Source: Nymphaea colorata (Eukaryota > Streptophyta > Magnoliopsida > Nymphaeales > Nymphaeaceae). From it: 64,000 bases of DNA. The stretch is from positions 18,293,354 through 18,357,353 of the forward strand of contig NC_045142.1 of the NCBI RefSeq assembly GCF_008831285.2, read 5' to 3'. The first letter of the stretch is position 1. Each line of letters starts with the position of its first letter. A program made the translations under genes and the position numbers. A model generated the notes under the pieces. It worked only from the letters and a program-made list of their open reading frames with translations. It had not been told where the DNA came from and searched no databases. Positions 47,570 to 58,758 of this stretch are shown piece by piece.

Positions 47570-48466
47570 GTTTGGAACACATTCTTGAGGTTCTTGGAGT
47601 TGCTGCAATAGAAGACCGTCTGCAGGTGATTCTCTTTTTCCTTCTCTGGGGGGTATTGTTTCGTGTGAGAGCTTTCATTATGGCTTGACTTAAGTAGATT
47701 GTCTTCATTTTCTTTTGGATGCCATTGCATGAAGGTGTTCCTAAAACAATCAATCTGCTTTGGAAGGCTGAAATCAACTTTTGGATGCTTACTGGTGATA
47801 AACAAAATACAGCCATTCAGATAGCGCTCTCTTGCAACCTATTGTCTCCTGGTTAGTCATGCTTCATTCTTCTTTTCTCACGAGCCCAGGTCACTTTGTC
47901 TCATTAGCGCAGATTGTCACAAAGAGTGAGCTGAAATGTTTTCTCTTTTTGGCTTTTGACAACTTTCGTAAAGAAAATTAATAATCTTTTACTATATAAA
48001 ATCATAAACTTTCTTCTGTGTGCAAGCTGTATGTGGATGTGATCAGAATGTGGTCTTAGTTCTCTTTTCTTCCTTCATGCAAGATCTTCAGTATGTGGAT
48101 GAAGGGAAGATGCCCTTGATCTTGTTTTGTGTTGCTGTTGGTGGAGACTCAGGCATGCACAGATGGTGTAGGCATACGTGAGAAAGCTAATAGGAAGACT
48201 GCCATCCAGATCTAAAAGTATGGTTCCTTTTGATAAACTTGTTGATGTTGTTTCTGTTGGACCTGATCCTGTTTATTTCTTGTGCTTTCTATTACAAACT
48301 ACTTAGTCATGCATAAGCTATCAAATGGTAGTAGAACTTATGTCAGTTAGATCATGCAGAGCCAAAAGGACAACTTCTGTTAATAAATGGGAGGACAGAA
48401 GATGAAGTTGCAAAGAGCTTGGAAAGGGTGTTGCTTGCAATGCGAATAAGCACCTCAGAGCCTAAG
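47570..48466 (+). pseudogene. P4-ATPase (ALA2-like flippase) fragment, copy B
   Basis: Exons 47,570-47,625, 47,731-47,851 and 48,360-48,466, as in copy A. The lesions differ. The acceptor before exon 2 is CAT where A has CAG, so normal splicing is lost, and exon 2 has missense changes (ETIDMLRK to KTINLLWK). Exon 3 is intact, with CGA where copy A has the stop TGA. The [15 protein letters not shown] motif is kept. As in A, the rest of the ATPase is absent. Confidence 0.85.
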
Positions 48467-51400
48467 GTGCAAACTTTGTCACACAACTTTTTTTTAACTT
48501 TAGTTGAGCTGCATGTAGGCCATATCAGCCAATTATGCCTCATAAAATAAGCTATCGGTTTTATGTCTGCATTTCTTTTGCTGCAGGTTTTGTGGAGTGC
48601 TTTCAAAAAAATGCACATCTATGTTCATCAGAAGTACGGTTATTCGTATGAATGGAATGAGTAGTATATACCATGTTGCATGGATACTTATGTTACATTG
48701 GTATGGATACGAGTGCCCGGTGTGGGTGTGATTGTTCAATTGAGTGTTTATTTCTGTTTTTTGACGTGCTAATATCATTTGTTTTTACTGGAGAACATTG
48801 AACTTTTATTTGTAGGATCGTTTTTGAAGTAGACTAGGAATTGTAGCTGTTGTCTTGTGTTTCTGGTAGAATTTTCACCAAATTAAAAATCGTTTTTAAA
48901 TATAAAAACGACGTTCAAGTTTGTGCTGAAGTTTGCTAATAACAAGGATCTTTCTTTGTAGAAACACAAGTAGGTTGCAATTGTATGATTGACCTACATC
49001 CAACTCAAGCAGCAAATTAGAGAGGCTGCTAACATGTAATAGTCCAAGTAAGGTGGATATATATCTATGATTTCTTTAGTCGTGTATCTATGAGGAGATG
49101 GTTGAAATTACAGGCAAGTCTGCTGATAGTCCAGGGTCTGTGGCAAAGAGGTCATTTTTTATATAATCTACTAGTTTCTGATTGAAAGACTGAAGCTGGT
49201 TTTTGCTGGGTAATGCCGTCATGGCAACGGCTTTAGTTTCTATTTTCATTGTCAACCAATACTTCTTTTAATTTTTCATGATTTCCAAGTGCAATACTAT
49301 GTTATGAGGATTTTTATCAAAGGTTTTTTATGGCTTAATTGGTTATGTTCTTTCTTTACACCTTCCCCTTCCTAAGTTTTTACTAAAACCTGAATTAAGA
49401 GATGCACTTTCATTCTAATTTGAGTGCCTTTTATGTGGTTGTCCAACCATTACATGGTTGGATTTATTGAGTTTCAATTTCATCCGTACTTCAAACATAC
49501 ACTAGAAGTTTAAATTGTTTTACAGCCACACAAAATCTTGGGCTAAAAGCATGGACAAAAAAGCACAAAGTCACAAACACACATCTGTCTGGAAACATTC
49601 CTCTTTCATTTTCAGTCTTATGGGAGCTAATGATGTGCATTATCTAATCCAGAACCAAGATACACTAAACTAACTAACTTGGGACCTGTGTTTTTAGGAG
49701 CTCCATGGTTAAGTCAAGTCAGGCTCCATGAATGTCAAAGTGGTGAGGAAGGGAGAACTCAAGCTTTATGTTGGACAACCACTAGAGGAAGTTGAGAGAA
49801 AATTGTGTTCCCTCTAGACCAACTCTCCAAGATGTAGAAAAGGAAACAGGGAGAAGAAATCAAACAGGCTAATATTTCTTTGTGTTTCCTTGTGGTGGTT
49901 TAATTTTACTTATTGACAAAGCACAATCATGGAGAGAAGAAGAATCTGAAAAAAAGCAGAAAGATGGTGATACGTTTACCCATTTCATGGTCAATCTATA
50001 TGGGGGCTATATAAAAGAACAATCATGCTGTCAAGTGCTTTTTCGATCGTAGCTTTTCATAGCTATGTCAACATAGTCTACTTGTGCAAGGTTTCAATAC
50101 TCTTACCTCTTATTCATCCCTTATAGATTTAGAATATCAGAATGTAATTCTTTCAGATAGTTCATATCTTTTTTTGTATGTCCAGGAAAGAAAAGGATGT
50201 AGCATGGTTGTAATTGAGATTCTTAATGAGGATCCTCAAAATCCCTAGGTTTGAGGTGATTTACATCATATTTATTTGTAAGCTATCAATTTTGAGAAAA
50301 TAAGATCCATCATTCAGTTTCTTTGAAGCCACAAAACATGCAAAATTGTTTTTATGACACAAGAATCCCACTAACCTTCATGCCAACATGATATGGAAGT
50401 TAGTACGTCAGGTTGTTATCTCATTATTTGTTTTGTAGCTTGTAAGATTTGGGCCTGAATAGGTACTGGGATTTCCGTCTAGAGGTTCTTTTGCGTACTG
50501 CAGCTGGTAAAGTACACTAGTTATGGACTGGAAGGGAAATTGTCCCTTACCTGCAACTGGTAAAGTATACTAGTTATGGACTGGAAGGGAAATTGTCCCT
50601 TACCTGCAACTGCAAGATATTATCTGGTCACCTCTAAATTTGGAATTTCTTTTCTTCTTTGGTTTGTTGTTTGTTTTTACGTTTTTCACGTGAAAGGTTT
50701 GGATAACAAGGAAGTCTACAAGGACCAGACTACTTAGTGGACCTGCCTGTGGGGAGTAAGCCTCGGTGAGTCTAGACCACCAGGCTTATGAGAATGCAGA
50801 AGATTTCTGGGGCGCGGAGTATCATTGGGACTTGAACTTTAGCTTTTTTTTTTTACCTCACTACCTTTCTTAACTCTTTACTTTCTGCCAGTTTAGAACA
50901 CGTTGTTCGTATTGGATATCAATCTGCAGAAGGTGCATCAAGTCTATCAATTTTATGATGTCTTATTCATATTAATACGGTTTGAGATTGGTCGGCAGTG
51001 GGTAGAACTGAGATCAGTTGTAAGCAAATTAAGCTTTGGTTTCAGCGTTCATCAGTTTTGCTCCATACAAGTTTTTAGTGGACATAAGCTCAGGGTTACT
51101 CTATCCAGATGAAGCAGATGTCCAGTAAAAATTATGAGCATAGATCAACCTTGAACTAGTATCTATGAGAAACATAAGAACTGATTTCCCGATCTATTTC
51201 TCAATAAGATGTGGCCTGCTAGAGGCTACATTGTGTTTCTCTTTCCTGTAATTTGTGGTACGCTTATTCTTGCCAGTAAAAAACTATGTTGTTAAGCTCA
51301 ACGCTTGTTCGTACATCAGGATCACATGGTTCCCTAGTTAAAACTTAAAACAAGGCAGAGTAAAGTGGACATTCACTTTTGTCTTAATTATTCCACTATT

Positions 51401-51526
51401 TACTCCATCGTAACTGATGCAGTATGTACATTTGTGTCGCATGCCAAAACGGTTGGCTTCCAATATGTCAAAGGACTTCTCAGTTGTGAGGTGGTGGCCA
51501 CAACAGTAAACCTTCAAAGATCTTCC
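48467..51526. other. Non-coding right part of copy B
   Basis: Matches 18,841-21,729 of copy A with no recognisable gene. Private features are a tandem duplication around 50,515-50,610 (the unit containing ACTGGAAGGGAAATTGTCCC is doubled differently from A) and 140 bp at 51,109-51,248 with no counterpart in A. Confidence 0.6.
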
Positions 51527-52000
51527 TGTAAGATCATTTGGTGGGCCGACATATGTCTATGAGGAATTTCAGACATTATGGTTGTCTTAACGTAAATATC
51601 CGCTTAAGTGATTGCATTTTTGGATATTACGTCATTTTAGATGGTATGGGGTAATTTTAGAATGTATAGATACCAGTATGCAATTACGGACTCTTTGATT
51701 GGTTGAATCTGTAATTGTCCTTATTATATAATGGTAGTGGTCCCTGGGGTCGTGCAAGGGTTGCATGAAACATTGGTTTCTAGGGTTTTCATCTTTCCCA
51801 TCTGAGAGAGACCTCAAGCGCGCCGCACGTACCCTGGAAGACCGTGCTGCGATCTTCCCGTGCACCAGATCAGATGGATTCAGGTACGCTTCCGCTTCAG
51901 TTTAAGGTTTCGTTTATTTCAATGATTTAGCATGAGCATGATCCTGTTTAGGGTATATACATTTGGTTTTGTATATGCGCTATGGGGAGAAATCCCAACA
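51527..52000 (+). repeat. 5' LTR of the copia element
   Basis: 474 bp, starting TGTAAGATCATTTGG and ending AATCCCAACA. It differs from the 3' LTR at seven single bases, mostly transitions. It contains a TATA-like TATATAA at 51,725-51,731. Confidence 0.95.
51725..51731 (+). promoter_or_regulatory. TATA-like box in the 5' LTR
   Basis: TATATAA in the middle of the LTR, unchanged in the 3' LTR (57,256-57,262). This is the expected position for the promoter of the retroelement transcript; activity is inferred only. Confidence 0.5.
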
Positions 52001-52001
52001 T

Positions 52002-52014
52002 TTGGTATCAGAGC
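52002..52014 (+). promoter_or_regulatory. Primer-binding site of the copia element
   Basis: TTGGTATCAGAGCC begins one base after the LTR end and is complementary to the 3' end of initiator methionine tRNA, the usual primer of plant copia elements. Confidence 0.9.
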
Positions 52015-52099
52015 CTATGTTCTTCATTAAATCGTTGAATTTTTGGATGATTTTGTGCGTTCTTCCCTCGGATGTTCCTCATTTGGTTCTTGGGCTGCA

Positions 52100-53330
52100 A
52101 GTTTTTTCAAAAAAAAAAAAAAAAAAAATTGGTTGAGTGCGTGCGACGGAAGCCGTCGGGTTTCCGTTGCAGCCGTATGAGGACTCTAGAGGATCGAAGA
52201 ACGAGACGCTGGATCGGCGATCGTCGGTTGCCGTTGGGCAACGGCGAGCCTCCGGCGCGTTCCTGTCGGCGGCACTCACGCCGTTGGGTGCCCTCCGTGC
52301 CTCCGTCGCAGACACGAAAGAGGAAGAAGAACGAAAAGGGGACGGCTGGGAAGGCGACGGCAGGGAGAAGTGATGGCCGGCAGAGGGCGACCGCCGGCGA
52401 CTCTGCTGTCGCCGGACGGGCCCGTGCGACCCGCCGCCATCCACCCATAGTCACCGATGGCCTCCTCGCCGTTTCAGGCGCCCAAAATCAGAAAAGGGAA
52501 AATCTCAGGCGAGGGCCAAAACCGGCCGATTCCGGCCGGTTTTGGGCGGGCGATGGCCGGCCATCGCAGCGGCGACGGCCGGCCGTCGAGGCGGCACCCG
52601 CCGGCAGCCACCCACGCAGTTGGGTGGCCTGCCGGAGGATCACCCCCGCACGCCTGCCGTTCGGCAGGCAAGCGGTGGAGACGACGCCCGCGACCGCTCA
52701 AGCGGTCGTGCGGGCGGGTCGACCCGGGTCGGGTCGTGACAGACCCGATCCGGGTCCATCAGATTTAAAAAAAAAAAAAAAAAAAATTCCCGCCTCGCGC
52801 CCGAGCCCCTGCGTTTTATTTTTCGGACCGAGTCGGGTCCTGTCGGACCCGACCCGTATCCATTTGGTTTAAGTAAATCGGTTCATTTTTTTAAACCGGT
52901 TTTGGAAAAGACTCGAACCGGTTCATTACGATTCAGAACCGATTCAATCCGATTCAGACCGGTTCGGACCTTCTAGGGACCGGTTCGGACCTTTCAGATC
53001 CGATTCGGACCATTTTGGGACCGGTTCATTCATTTCAGAACCGATTCGGACCGATTCAGGGCTTTTCAGAACCGGTTCATTCAGTTTTAGAACCGATTCT
53101 AGCATTTCAGAATTGATTAAGTTGATTTTCGAACCGATTCGGGCATTTTCAGACCGGTTCATTGAGTTCTGGAACCGTTTTTAGCCAATTTTAACCGGTT
53201 CAGTGGGTTTTAGAACCGATACAGTCTAATTTTGACCGGTTTGTCCAATTTTTAGACCGGTTCAGCTCTATTTAGGGGCATGTGGGTGTTCTAGTTGCGG
53301 TTTAAGAACGATAAGGGCCACTTTAAGGCC
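52100..53330 (+). repeat. GC-rich leader and ACCGGTTC/ACCGATTC repeat array
   Basis: Between primer site and gag, a GC-rich part (about 52,135-52,760) is bounded by A-runs at 52,110-52,128 and 52,767-52,786. It is followed at 52,860-53,290 by more than 20 copies of ACCGGTTC or ACCGATTC at irregular spacing of 12-45 bp. The full form GAACCGGTTC is a 10-bp palindrome. Long frames here (for example 52,072-52,872) are products of composition and have no known domain. Such arrays could be packaging, dimerisation or protein-binding sites of the RNA leader. Confidence 0.75.
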
Positions 53331-54004
53331 GATTCAGTGGTTCTTGACTCACTTAAACACAATTATGGTATCGGTTTATAAAATTTTGGACTCTTTTGGG
53401 CCCATATCATTGAATCATTTGGTTTTGGATTCAATGAATGACAAATTTTGTAAGTAAATTTTAATTCATGTATCATGTTTTGCATGTTATTAAAATTATG
53501 GGTGTACTTTAGATGAATGTTTGGATTATGAATTTTGATCTTTTGCCATGTCTGTTGTTTTAAATGAGTACGTTTGTACTTTATGTCGCCAAAGTGACCT
53601 CTGTTGTACGAATTTGCTTGTTTTAAACATTAGATGATAGTATACTTGATCCATGCGGACAATGATCAGCCCAAAGGAGGATTGTTGTTTGGTCAGGTTT
53701 AAGTATACAGGGCAATCAATATGTGATAATTTTTTCAGGTTTCCATGTGAATAGCGAGTCAATCCAAAGATAGGCTCGTTGTTTGACAGGGTTAATCATC
53801 TATATTCATTGTTGACCAAGAATATCACTTGCAGTTAGTATTTCAATCCAAAGATTGGATATTAATGTTGCACCGGTACCTTGTGATGGGATTCAGGCCA
53901 TTGTATTTAAATTCATTTATATTTGTTATTTCATCTTTGTACATGTATTGATTGTGAGCATGTTTGGTATTTTTGTTGTTCTTTGTATAGTGAGTTCTGC
54001 TTCT

Positions 54005-55003
54005 ATGATATCTACAAATTTGAGTACTGTTCCTGAGTTAAATGGTTCGAATTTTAAGGACTGGAAAGAAACTGTTATGATTGTTCTGGGTTGTATGGAT
54101 CTTGACCTTGCATTTAGGGAGTTGTGCCCACCTCATCCAACAGATCAAAGTTCCCATGAGGATAAGCGGTACTTTGAACGGTGGGAACGCTCAAACCGCA
54201 TGTGTCTAATGATCATGAAGAGGTCAATCCCAGAAAATTTTAGGGGCTCTATTACTGAAAAGGCTAGTGTCAAGGCGTTCCTTGAAGAGATTGAAAAACG
54301 TTTTGCTAAAAATGAAAAGGCTGAAACAAGCACTCTTTTGAGTAAACTTGTGACGCTGAAGTATAAAAATAAGGGGAACATACGGGAGCACATTATGAAA
54401 ATGTCTCATCTTGCTTCAAAATTATAGGCGCTAGATCTGAGGTTACCCGATGACTTTATAGTGCATATGGTTCTTCTTTTTCTTCCACCACAGTTTGGAC
54501 AGTTTAAAGTTAGTTATAACTGTCAGAAGGAGAAATGGACTCTTAATGAGCTCATTTCGCACTGTGTGGAAGAAGATGAGAGATTGAAGCATGATAGGAT
54601 AGAAAGTGCTCACTTGGCTAGTACGCCTAAAAGTAAGAAAAGGAAGGCTATTAAGGAAATTGCAGTTGATCACGCATCCATTAAGAAACAGAAGAAGCAT
54701 AAGGAAGGCAAATCAAGCTGCTTCTTTTGCAAGGATGAAGGTCATATGAAGAAGGATTGTACTAAGTATCACGCATGGCGTGCAAAAAAAGGTACGATTC
54801 TTACTTTGGTTTGTTCTGAGGTTAATTTAATTTCAGTACCAAGGCACTTGTGGGTAGATTCAGTTGCTACTACTCACATAAGTGTTTCTGTGCAGGGCTG
54901 CCTAAATTGTCGGACGCCAATTGATGCTGAAAGATTCATCTATGAGGGCGATGACATGAAGGCGAAGATTGAAGCCATAGCAGATTTTTTGAGTTATTGT
55001 TAA
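54005..55003 (+). pseudogene. copia gag and protease frame
   Basis: From ATG 54,005 the frame encodes a copia-type gag: STVPELNGSNFKDWKETVMI, then ERSNRMCLMIMKRSIPENF, and later FGQFKVSYNCQKEKWTLNEL. A CCHC zinc knuckle, CFFCKDEGHMKKDC, lies at about 54,720-54,760. One in-frame TAG at 54,425-54,427 splits it, after which the same frame goes on. The protease start reads LWVDSVATTHIS: the catalytic Asp is there, but the usual Gly of the DSGA motif is Val (54,863-54,865). The frame ends at 55,003. Gag forms the virus-like particle and protease cleaves the polyprotein in the cytoplasm; here both are probably non-functional. Confidence 0.85.
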
Positions 55004-55269
55004 AGACTGGTTGTTATTTGAATTTGATAGAAACTTATGTAATACCGCCTTTTAGACGGAATTTGGTTGTTATTTCCTTACTGAACAAATTTGGTTATTA
55101 TTGTTCATTTGGAGGAAATAAATTTAAGTAGTTTCTGCATTCAAATTTGAATTCCACTGGTTCTTTGTCTAGTAGCGATAACCTTTATTTGCTTGATACG
55201 GTTGCTTCATATAATGAAACTTTGCATGTTACGTTTAGTGGTACTAAAAGAAAATTAGCCAAAGAGAAT

Positions 55270-56640
55270 TCTGCTATGTTATGACATTGGCGCTTAGGAC
55301 ATATCTCTGAAAAGAGAATATAAAGGCTTATGTCAAAAGGAATTCTTGAGTCCCTTGATTTTGCAAACTTTAATATCTGCACTGAATGTATAAAGGGAAA
55401 ATGAACAAACATTAAGGGGTTATAAGTTTTATTTAATCCATTCAGTAAGTCTTTCTTTGAAAGGGAAACGCCCATTTCTTTGAAGATATTGAGTTTGGGA
55501 GGTGATCAGGTTATGAACATTGTTTTTTGAAGAGGGACCTGAGTCCACTCTATTCAGAAGTAGGCAATGATGTCGATCTCCATACTGAAGAACAAACTCA
55601 ACAACCTCAAGAAAATTAAGTAGAGGTGTCACTAAGGAAATCCATATATGGACTAAAGCAAGTTTTCCAGTCAATGGTATTACAAACTTCATCAAGTTAT
55701 AGTTTCATTTGGTTTCGAAATTAATATGGTTGATGAATGTGTATACTAAAAGTTCAGTGGGGGCAAATTTATCTTTCTGGTTTTATATGTCGATGATATA
55801 TTGTTGGCAAGTAATGATGTTGGCATATTGCATGAAACTAAGATTTTTAGTCAACAAAGTTTGACATGAAGGATCTTGGTTGTGCATCTTTTGTATTGGG
55901 GATCCAAATATTTCGAGATCGTTCTCGGGGTATTCTTAGATCATCACAAAAGACCTACATTGATAAGGTGCTTCAGCGATATGACATGAAGGATTGTAAA
56001 CCATGAAAGACTCCAGTTGCTAAAGGAGACAAGTTTAGTCTCAAACAGTGCCCTAAAAGTAAAATCGAATCTAAAGAAATGGAAAGGATTCCCTATTTGT
56101 CTGTTGTGGGAAGCCTTATGTATGTTCAGGTTTGTACTCGTTTGGATATTGCATTTATCATTGGAATGTTAGGCAGATACTTAAGTGATCCTGGTATGGG
56201 TCATTGGAAAGCAGCCAAAAGAGTTTTGAGGTATTTAAAAAGAACATAAGATTTTATGCTCACATACAGGAAGTCAGACCAATGGAAGATCATTAGGTAT
56301 TCAGATTCTGACTTTGCTGGGTGCCAAGATAATGGCATTCAATCAGGTTTTGTGATTGCAGAATTTTGTCACGAGGCTGCGCATTATGTATGGTATATAA
56401 AGACCACTAAGGTTGTTGTGTGACAATAATTCAGCAGTCATATACTCTTATAACAGCCACAGTTTGTCAAAGTCGAAGCACATCGACATTAAGTTTTTTA
56501 GGCTGTAAAAGAGGGGATACAGAATGGTCAGGTGTCTTTAGAGCATATTGGGACAAACTCTATGATTTGCGGATCCGCTTACCAAGGGTTTAACACATAA
56601 GGTCTTTCACGAACATGTTGTTCGTATCGGGGTGTTATCC
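55270..56640 (+). pseudogene. copia pol remnants (integrase, reverse transcriptase, RNase H)
   Basis: Across several frames: the pre-integrase zinc-binding piece HWRLGHISEKRI (about 55,284-55,320) and a following CTECIKGK; almost nothing of the integrase core; then KFIFLVLYVDDILLAS, with the reverse-transcriptase YVDD at 55,786-55,797; DLGCASFVLGIQIFRDRSRG; YDMKDCKP; VGSLMYVQVCTRLDIAF; and the RNase H start YSDSDFAGCQDN at about 56,299-56,334. There are many stops and frame changes. Only about 450 bp lie between the integrase zinc piece and YVDD, where a complete element has over 1.5 kb, so a large deletion is present. Confidence 0.85.
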
Positions 56641-57043
56641 TTGGATGATGTGCTGGTTTAGTGGGAGTTTGTATTTTGTTTGCTCTTATGTATGGACACA
56701 TATTCAGTTTTCTGCAGAATAAAGTTTAAAGTTCTTTGGTTCCATTCTGTGTTTGTGTTTTGATCTCCATAAGGTTTTTTAAAGTTGGACCAGTTGAGAA
56801 TAGACATGTTGTAATCACATTGCATGTAATTCTCATGCTATACATCCATATCAGATCTATGTCATTGGTTATGTTAACATTTGTGATCATTGAAGGTTTA
56901 GCTAACTTTTAATATAGCGAAAGCCGCTTTGGTTATGTGTTGATATGATCATGGACGAGATTGGTGAAATGACATTTAATAAGATAGCAGTTATGAGCTC
57001 TTAAGGTTTTGTGTAATGTCTGAATGTATTAAGACATATTTGG

Positions 57044-57057
57044 TCCAAGTGGGAGAT
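57044..57057 (+). promoter_or_regulatory. Polypurine tract of the copia element
   Basis: AAGTGGGAGAT directly before the 3' LTR is the usual copia polypurine tract that primes plus-strand DNA synthesis. Confidence 0.75.
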
Positions 57058-57531
57058 TGTAAGATCATTTGGTGGGCCGACATATGTCTATGAGGAATTT
57101 CAGACATTATGGCTGTCTTAACGTAAATATCTGCTTAAGTGATTGCATTTTTGGATATTACGTCATTTTAGATGGTATGGGGTAATTTTAGAATGTATAG
57201 ATACCAGTATGCAATTACGGACTCTTTGATGGGTTGAATCTGTAATTGTCCTTATTATATAATGGTAGTGGTCCCTGGGGTCGTGCAAGGGTTGCATGAA
57301 ACATTGGTTTCTAGGGTTTTCATCTTCCCCATCTGAGAGAGACCTCAAGCGCGCCGCACGTACCCTGGAAGACCGTGCTGCGATCTTCCCGTGCACCAGA
57401 TCAGATGGATTCAGGTATGCTTCCGCTTCAGTTTAAGGTTTCGTTTATTTCAATGATTTAGCATGAGCATGATCCTGTTTAGGGTATATACGTTTGGTTT
57501 TGTATATGCGCTATGGGGAAAAATCCCAACA
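57058..57531 (+). repeat. 3' LTR of the copia element
   Basis: 474 bp, TGTAAGATC...CCCAACA, seven differences from the 5' LTR and the same length. It is followed by the CTTCC target duplication and by copy B sequence that matches 21,725 onward. Confidence 0.95.
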
Positions 57532-57659
57532 CTTCCTTCTGCAGTTCATCCATCTACGTCGACGAGTCACCCGCCATGGATAGATGCCTTGCTTTAGATG
57601 ACATGGAATCTGCACAGTAGTCTCAAAGCTATTGATACATATTGAATCTAGTTGCAATG

Positions 57660-58758
57660 AATGGTTGTAAGGCTCGATTACTGGTGGTTGGCTGCCTCTC
57701 ATCTACATGAAGAAATGGCAGCCGGGATGCACTGAGCTGATTGCTGCCTTATTTGAAATATACTACTGTAATGGCACTGGATGAAAAATTAAAATGGTTG
57801 TTAGGTTATGAGCATCTGAACATAATTCATAAGCTTGAACTTAGGGCACATCTGATCTTTATCAAGGAGTCTCAGATCTCTTGGCTTTGAATTGTGAGTA
57901 TGAGAGTTGGTATATGGTGGAAGCTCGACGTGTGTTTACTTCACAGATCAAGCACGCTAGTTGGTTTGATGTGATAGGAGTCCCCCATTGTCATAGAAGA
58001 AAAGGGGAAATGAAAAGGGCATTCATATTGTTTAGGAGATGAAATGTTGGTAGGAAGAATATTGTTCGAACCCTTTGGTGCGAAATGTTAATGCACGAAA
58101 TCTCTTGCAGAAAGCCATGTAACACCCTTAAAAGTTTAAACATGATATATATATATATATATTAAACCATCTCTCATGCTTTCCTATATACTTCTCGTGC
58201 TATCAGCGTGTGAAATCTGTATTTTCTAAGTGAAGGTCAGCTTCGACCATCTGCAGAGAAATAAGAACAATGGTCATGGAAAAGAGGTGAGACAGAAATT
58301 TTAAATTTTTAAGCATAAATTTGCAGCATCGTTAAATTCATTTAAACAGTTGAAAAAAATTCAAAACCCAATTTCTAAAATTCAAACGCTGGTGAAAGAT
58401 AGTTTACTTTTTATAACATAAATTTCGAGGGATTTAAACGGGTTAGTTTCAATAAGTGCTTTAAAAAATCATAGCTGGATGAATTGGTACTAACAGAAAA
58501 CCAGGAAAAAAAATCAAAATCCTAGAATCGTATCCAGGCTCAATTACATCCTTATTCATGAGATTGTCCAAATAATAACTTGGACTGACAATCATCAGTT
58601 ATGAGCTTTAAATTTTAAAATTCTCTAAGCAGTTCTTTTGAGTTGGGATCAGGACAATTTAAAATAGTCAAGTTTTTAACTTATAATTTGGCAGTGACAA
58701 CCAATGTTCAAAATCACAGAGATGATGAACGGCAGTGCCTCATTAAGAAACATTAAGG
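57660..58758. other. Spacer between copy B and the TOC159-like pseudogene
   Basis: No gene recognised. There is a short AT microsatellite at 58,141-58,160. This would be the promoter side of the TOC159-like gene. Confidence 0.45.

Larger units (their letters stand above)
51522..57536 (+). mobile_element. Ty1/copia LTR retrotransposon, defective, with target duplication
   Basis: The element spans 51,527-57,531 (6,005 bp) between CTTCC target duplications at 51,522-51,526 and 57,532-57,536; copy A shows the empty site (21,725-21,729). It has two 474-bp LTRs (TG...CA), a primer-binding site, an unusually long leader of about 2 kb, a gag-protease frame, remnants of integrase, reverse transcriptase and RNase H, and a polypurine tract. 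The order integrase before reverse transcriptase marks the copia superfamily. The LTRs differ at 7 of 474 positions, so the insertion is recent. Most of the integrase core and the first half of reverse transcriptase are missing, so this copy could move only with proteins from another element. Confidence 0.95.
34930..57659 (+). repeat. Segmental duplication, copy B
   Basis: Partner of 1,953-21,853, same orientation, 33 kb downstream. It lacks A's 349-bp interval near 2.4-2.76 kb and A's 3.6 kb at 9,680-13,320. It contains a 0.66-kb foreign piece (42,318-42,968), 140 bp at 51,109-51,248 not in A, a 21-bp tandem duplication near 43,940-43,982, a tandem expansion near 50,515-50,610, and the copia element at 51,527-57,531. 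Homology with A ends at about 57,659. Confidence 0.95.

Noticed and set aside
52072-52872. 266-codon open frame in the copia leader
   Set aside because: It lies in GC-rich leader sequence, reads through A-runs as poly-Lys, has no known domain and overlaps equally long frames in the other orientation.
52860-53290. CRISPR-like array of short repeats
   Set aside because: Spacing is irregular, repeats are 8-10 bp, and the locus is inside a plant retrotransposon.
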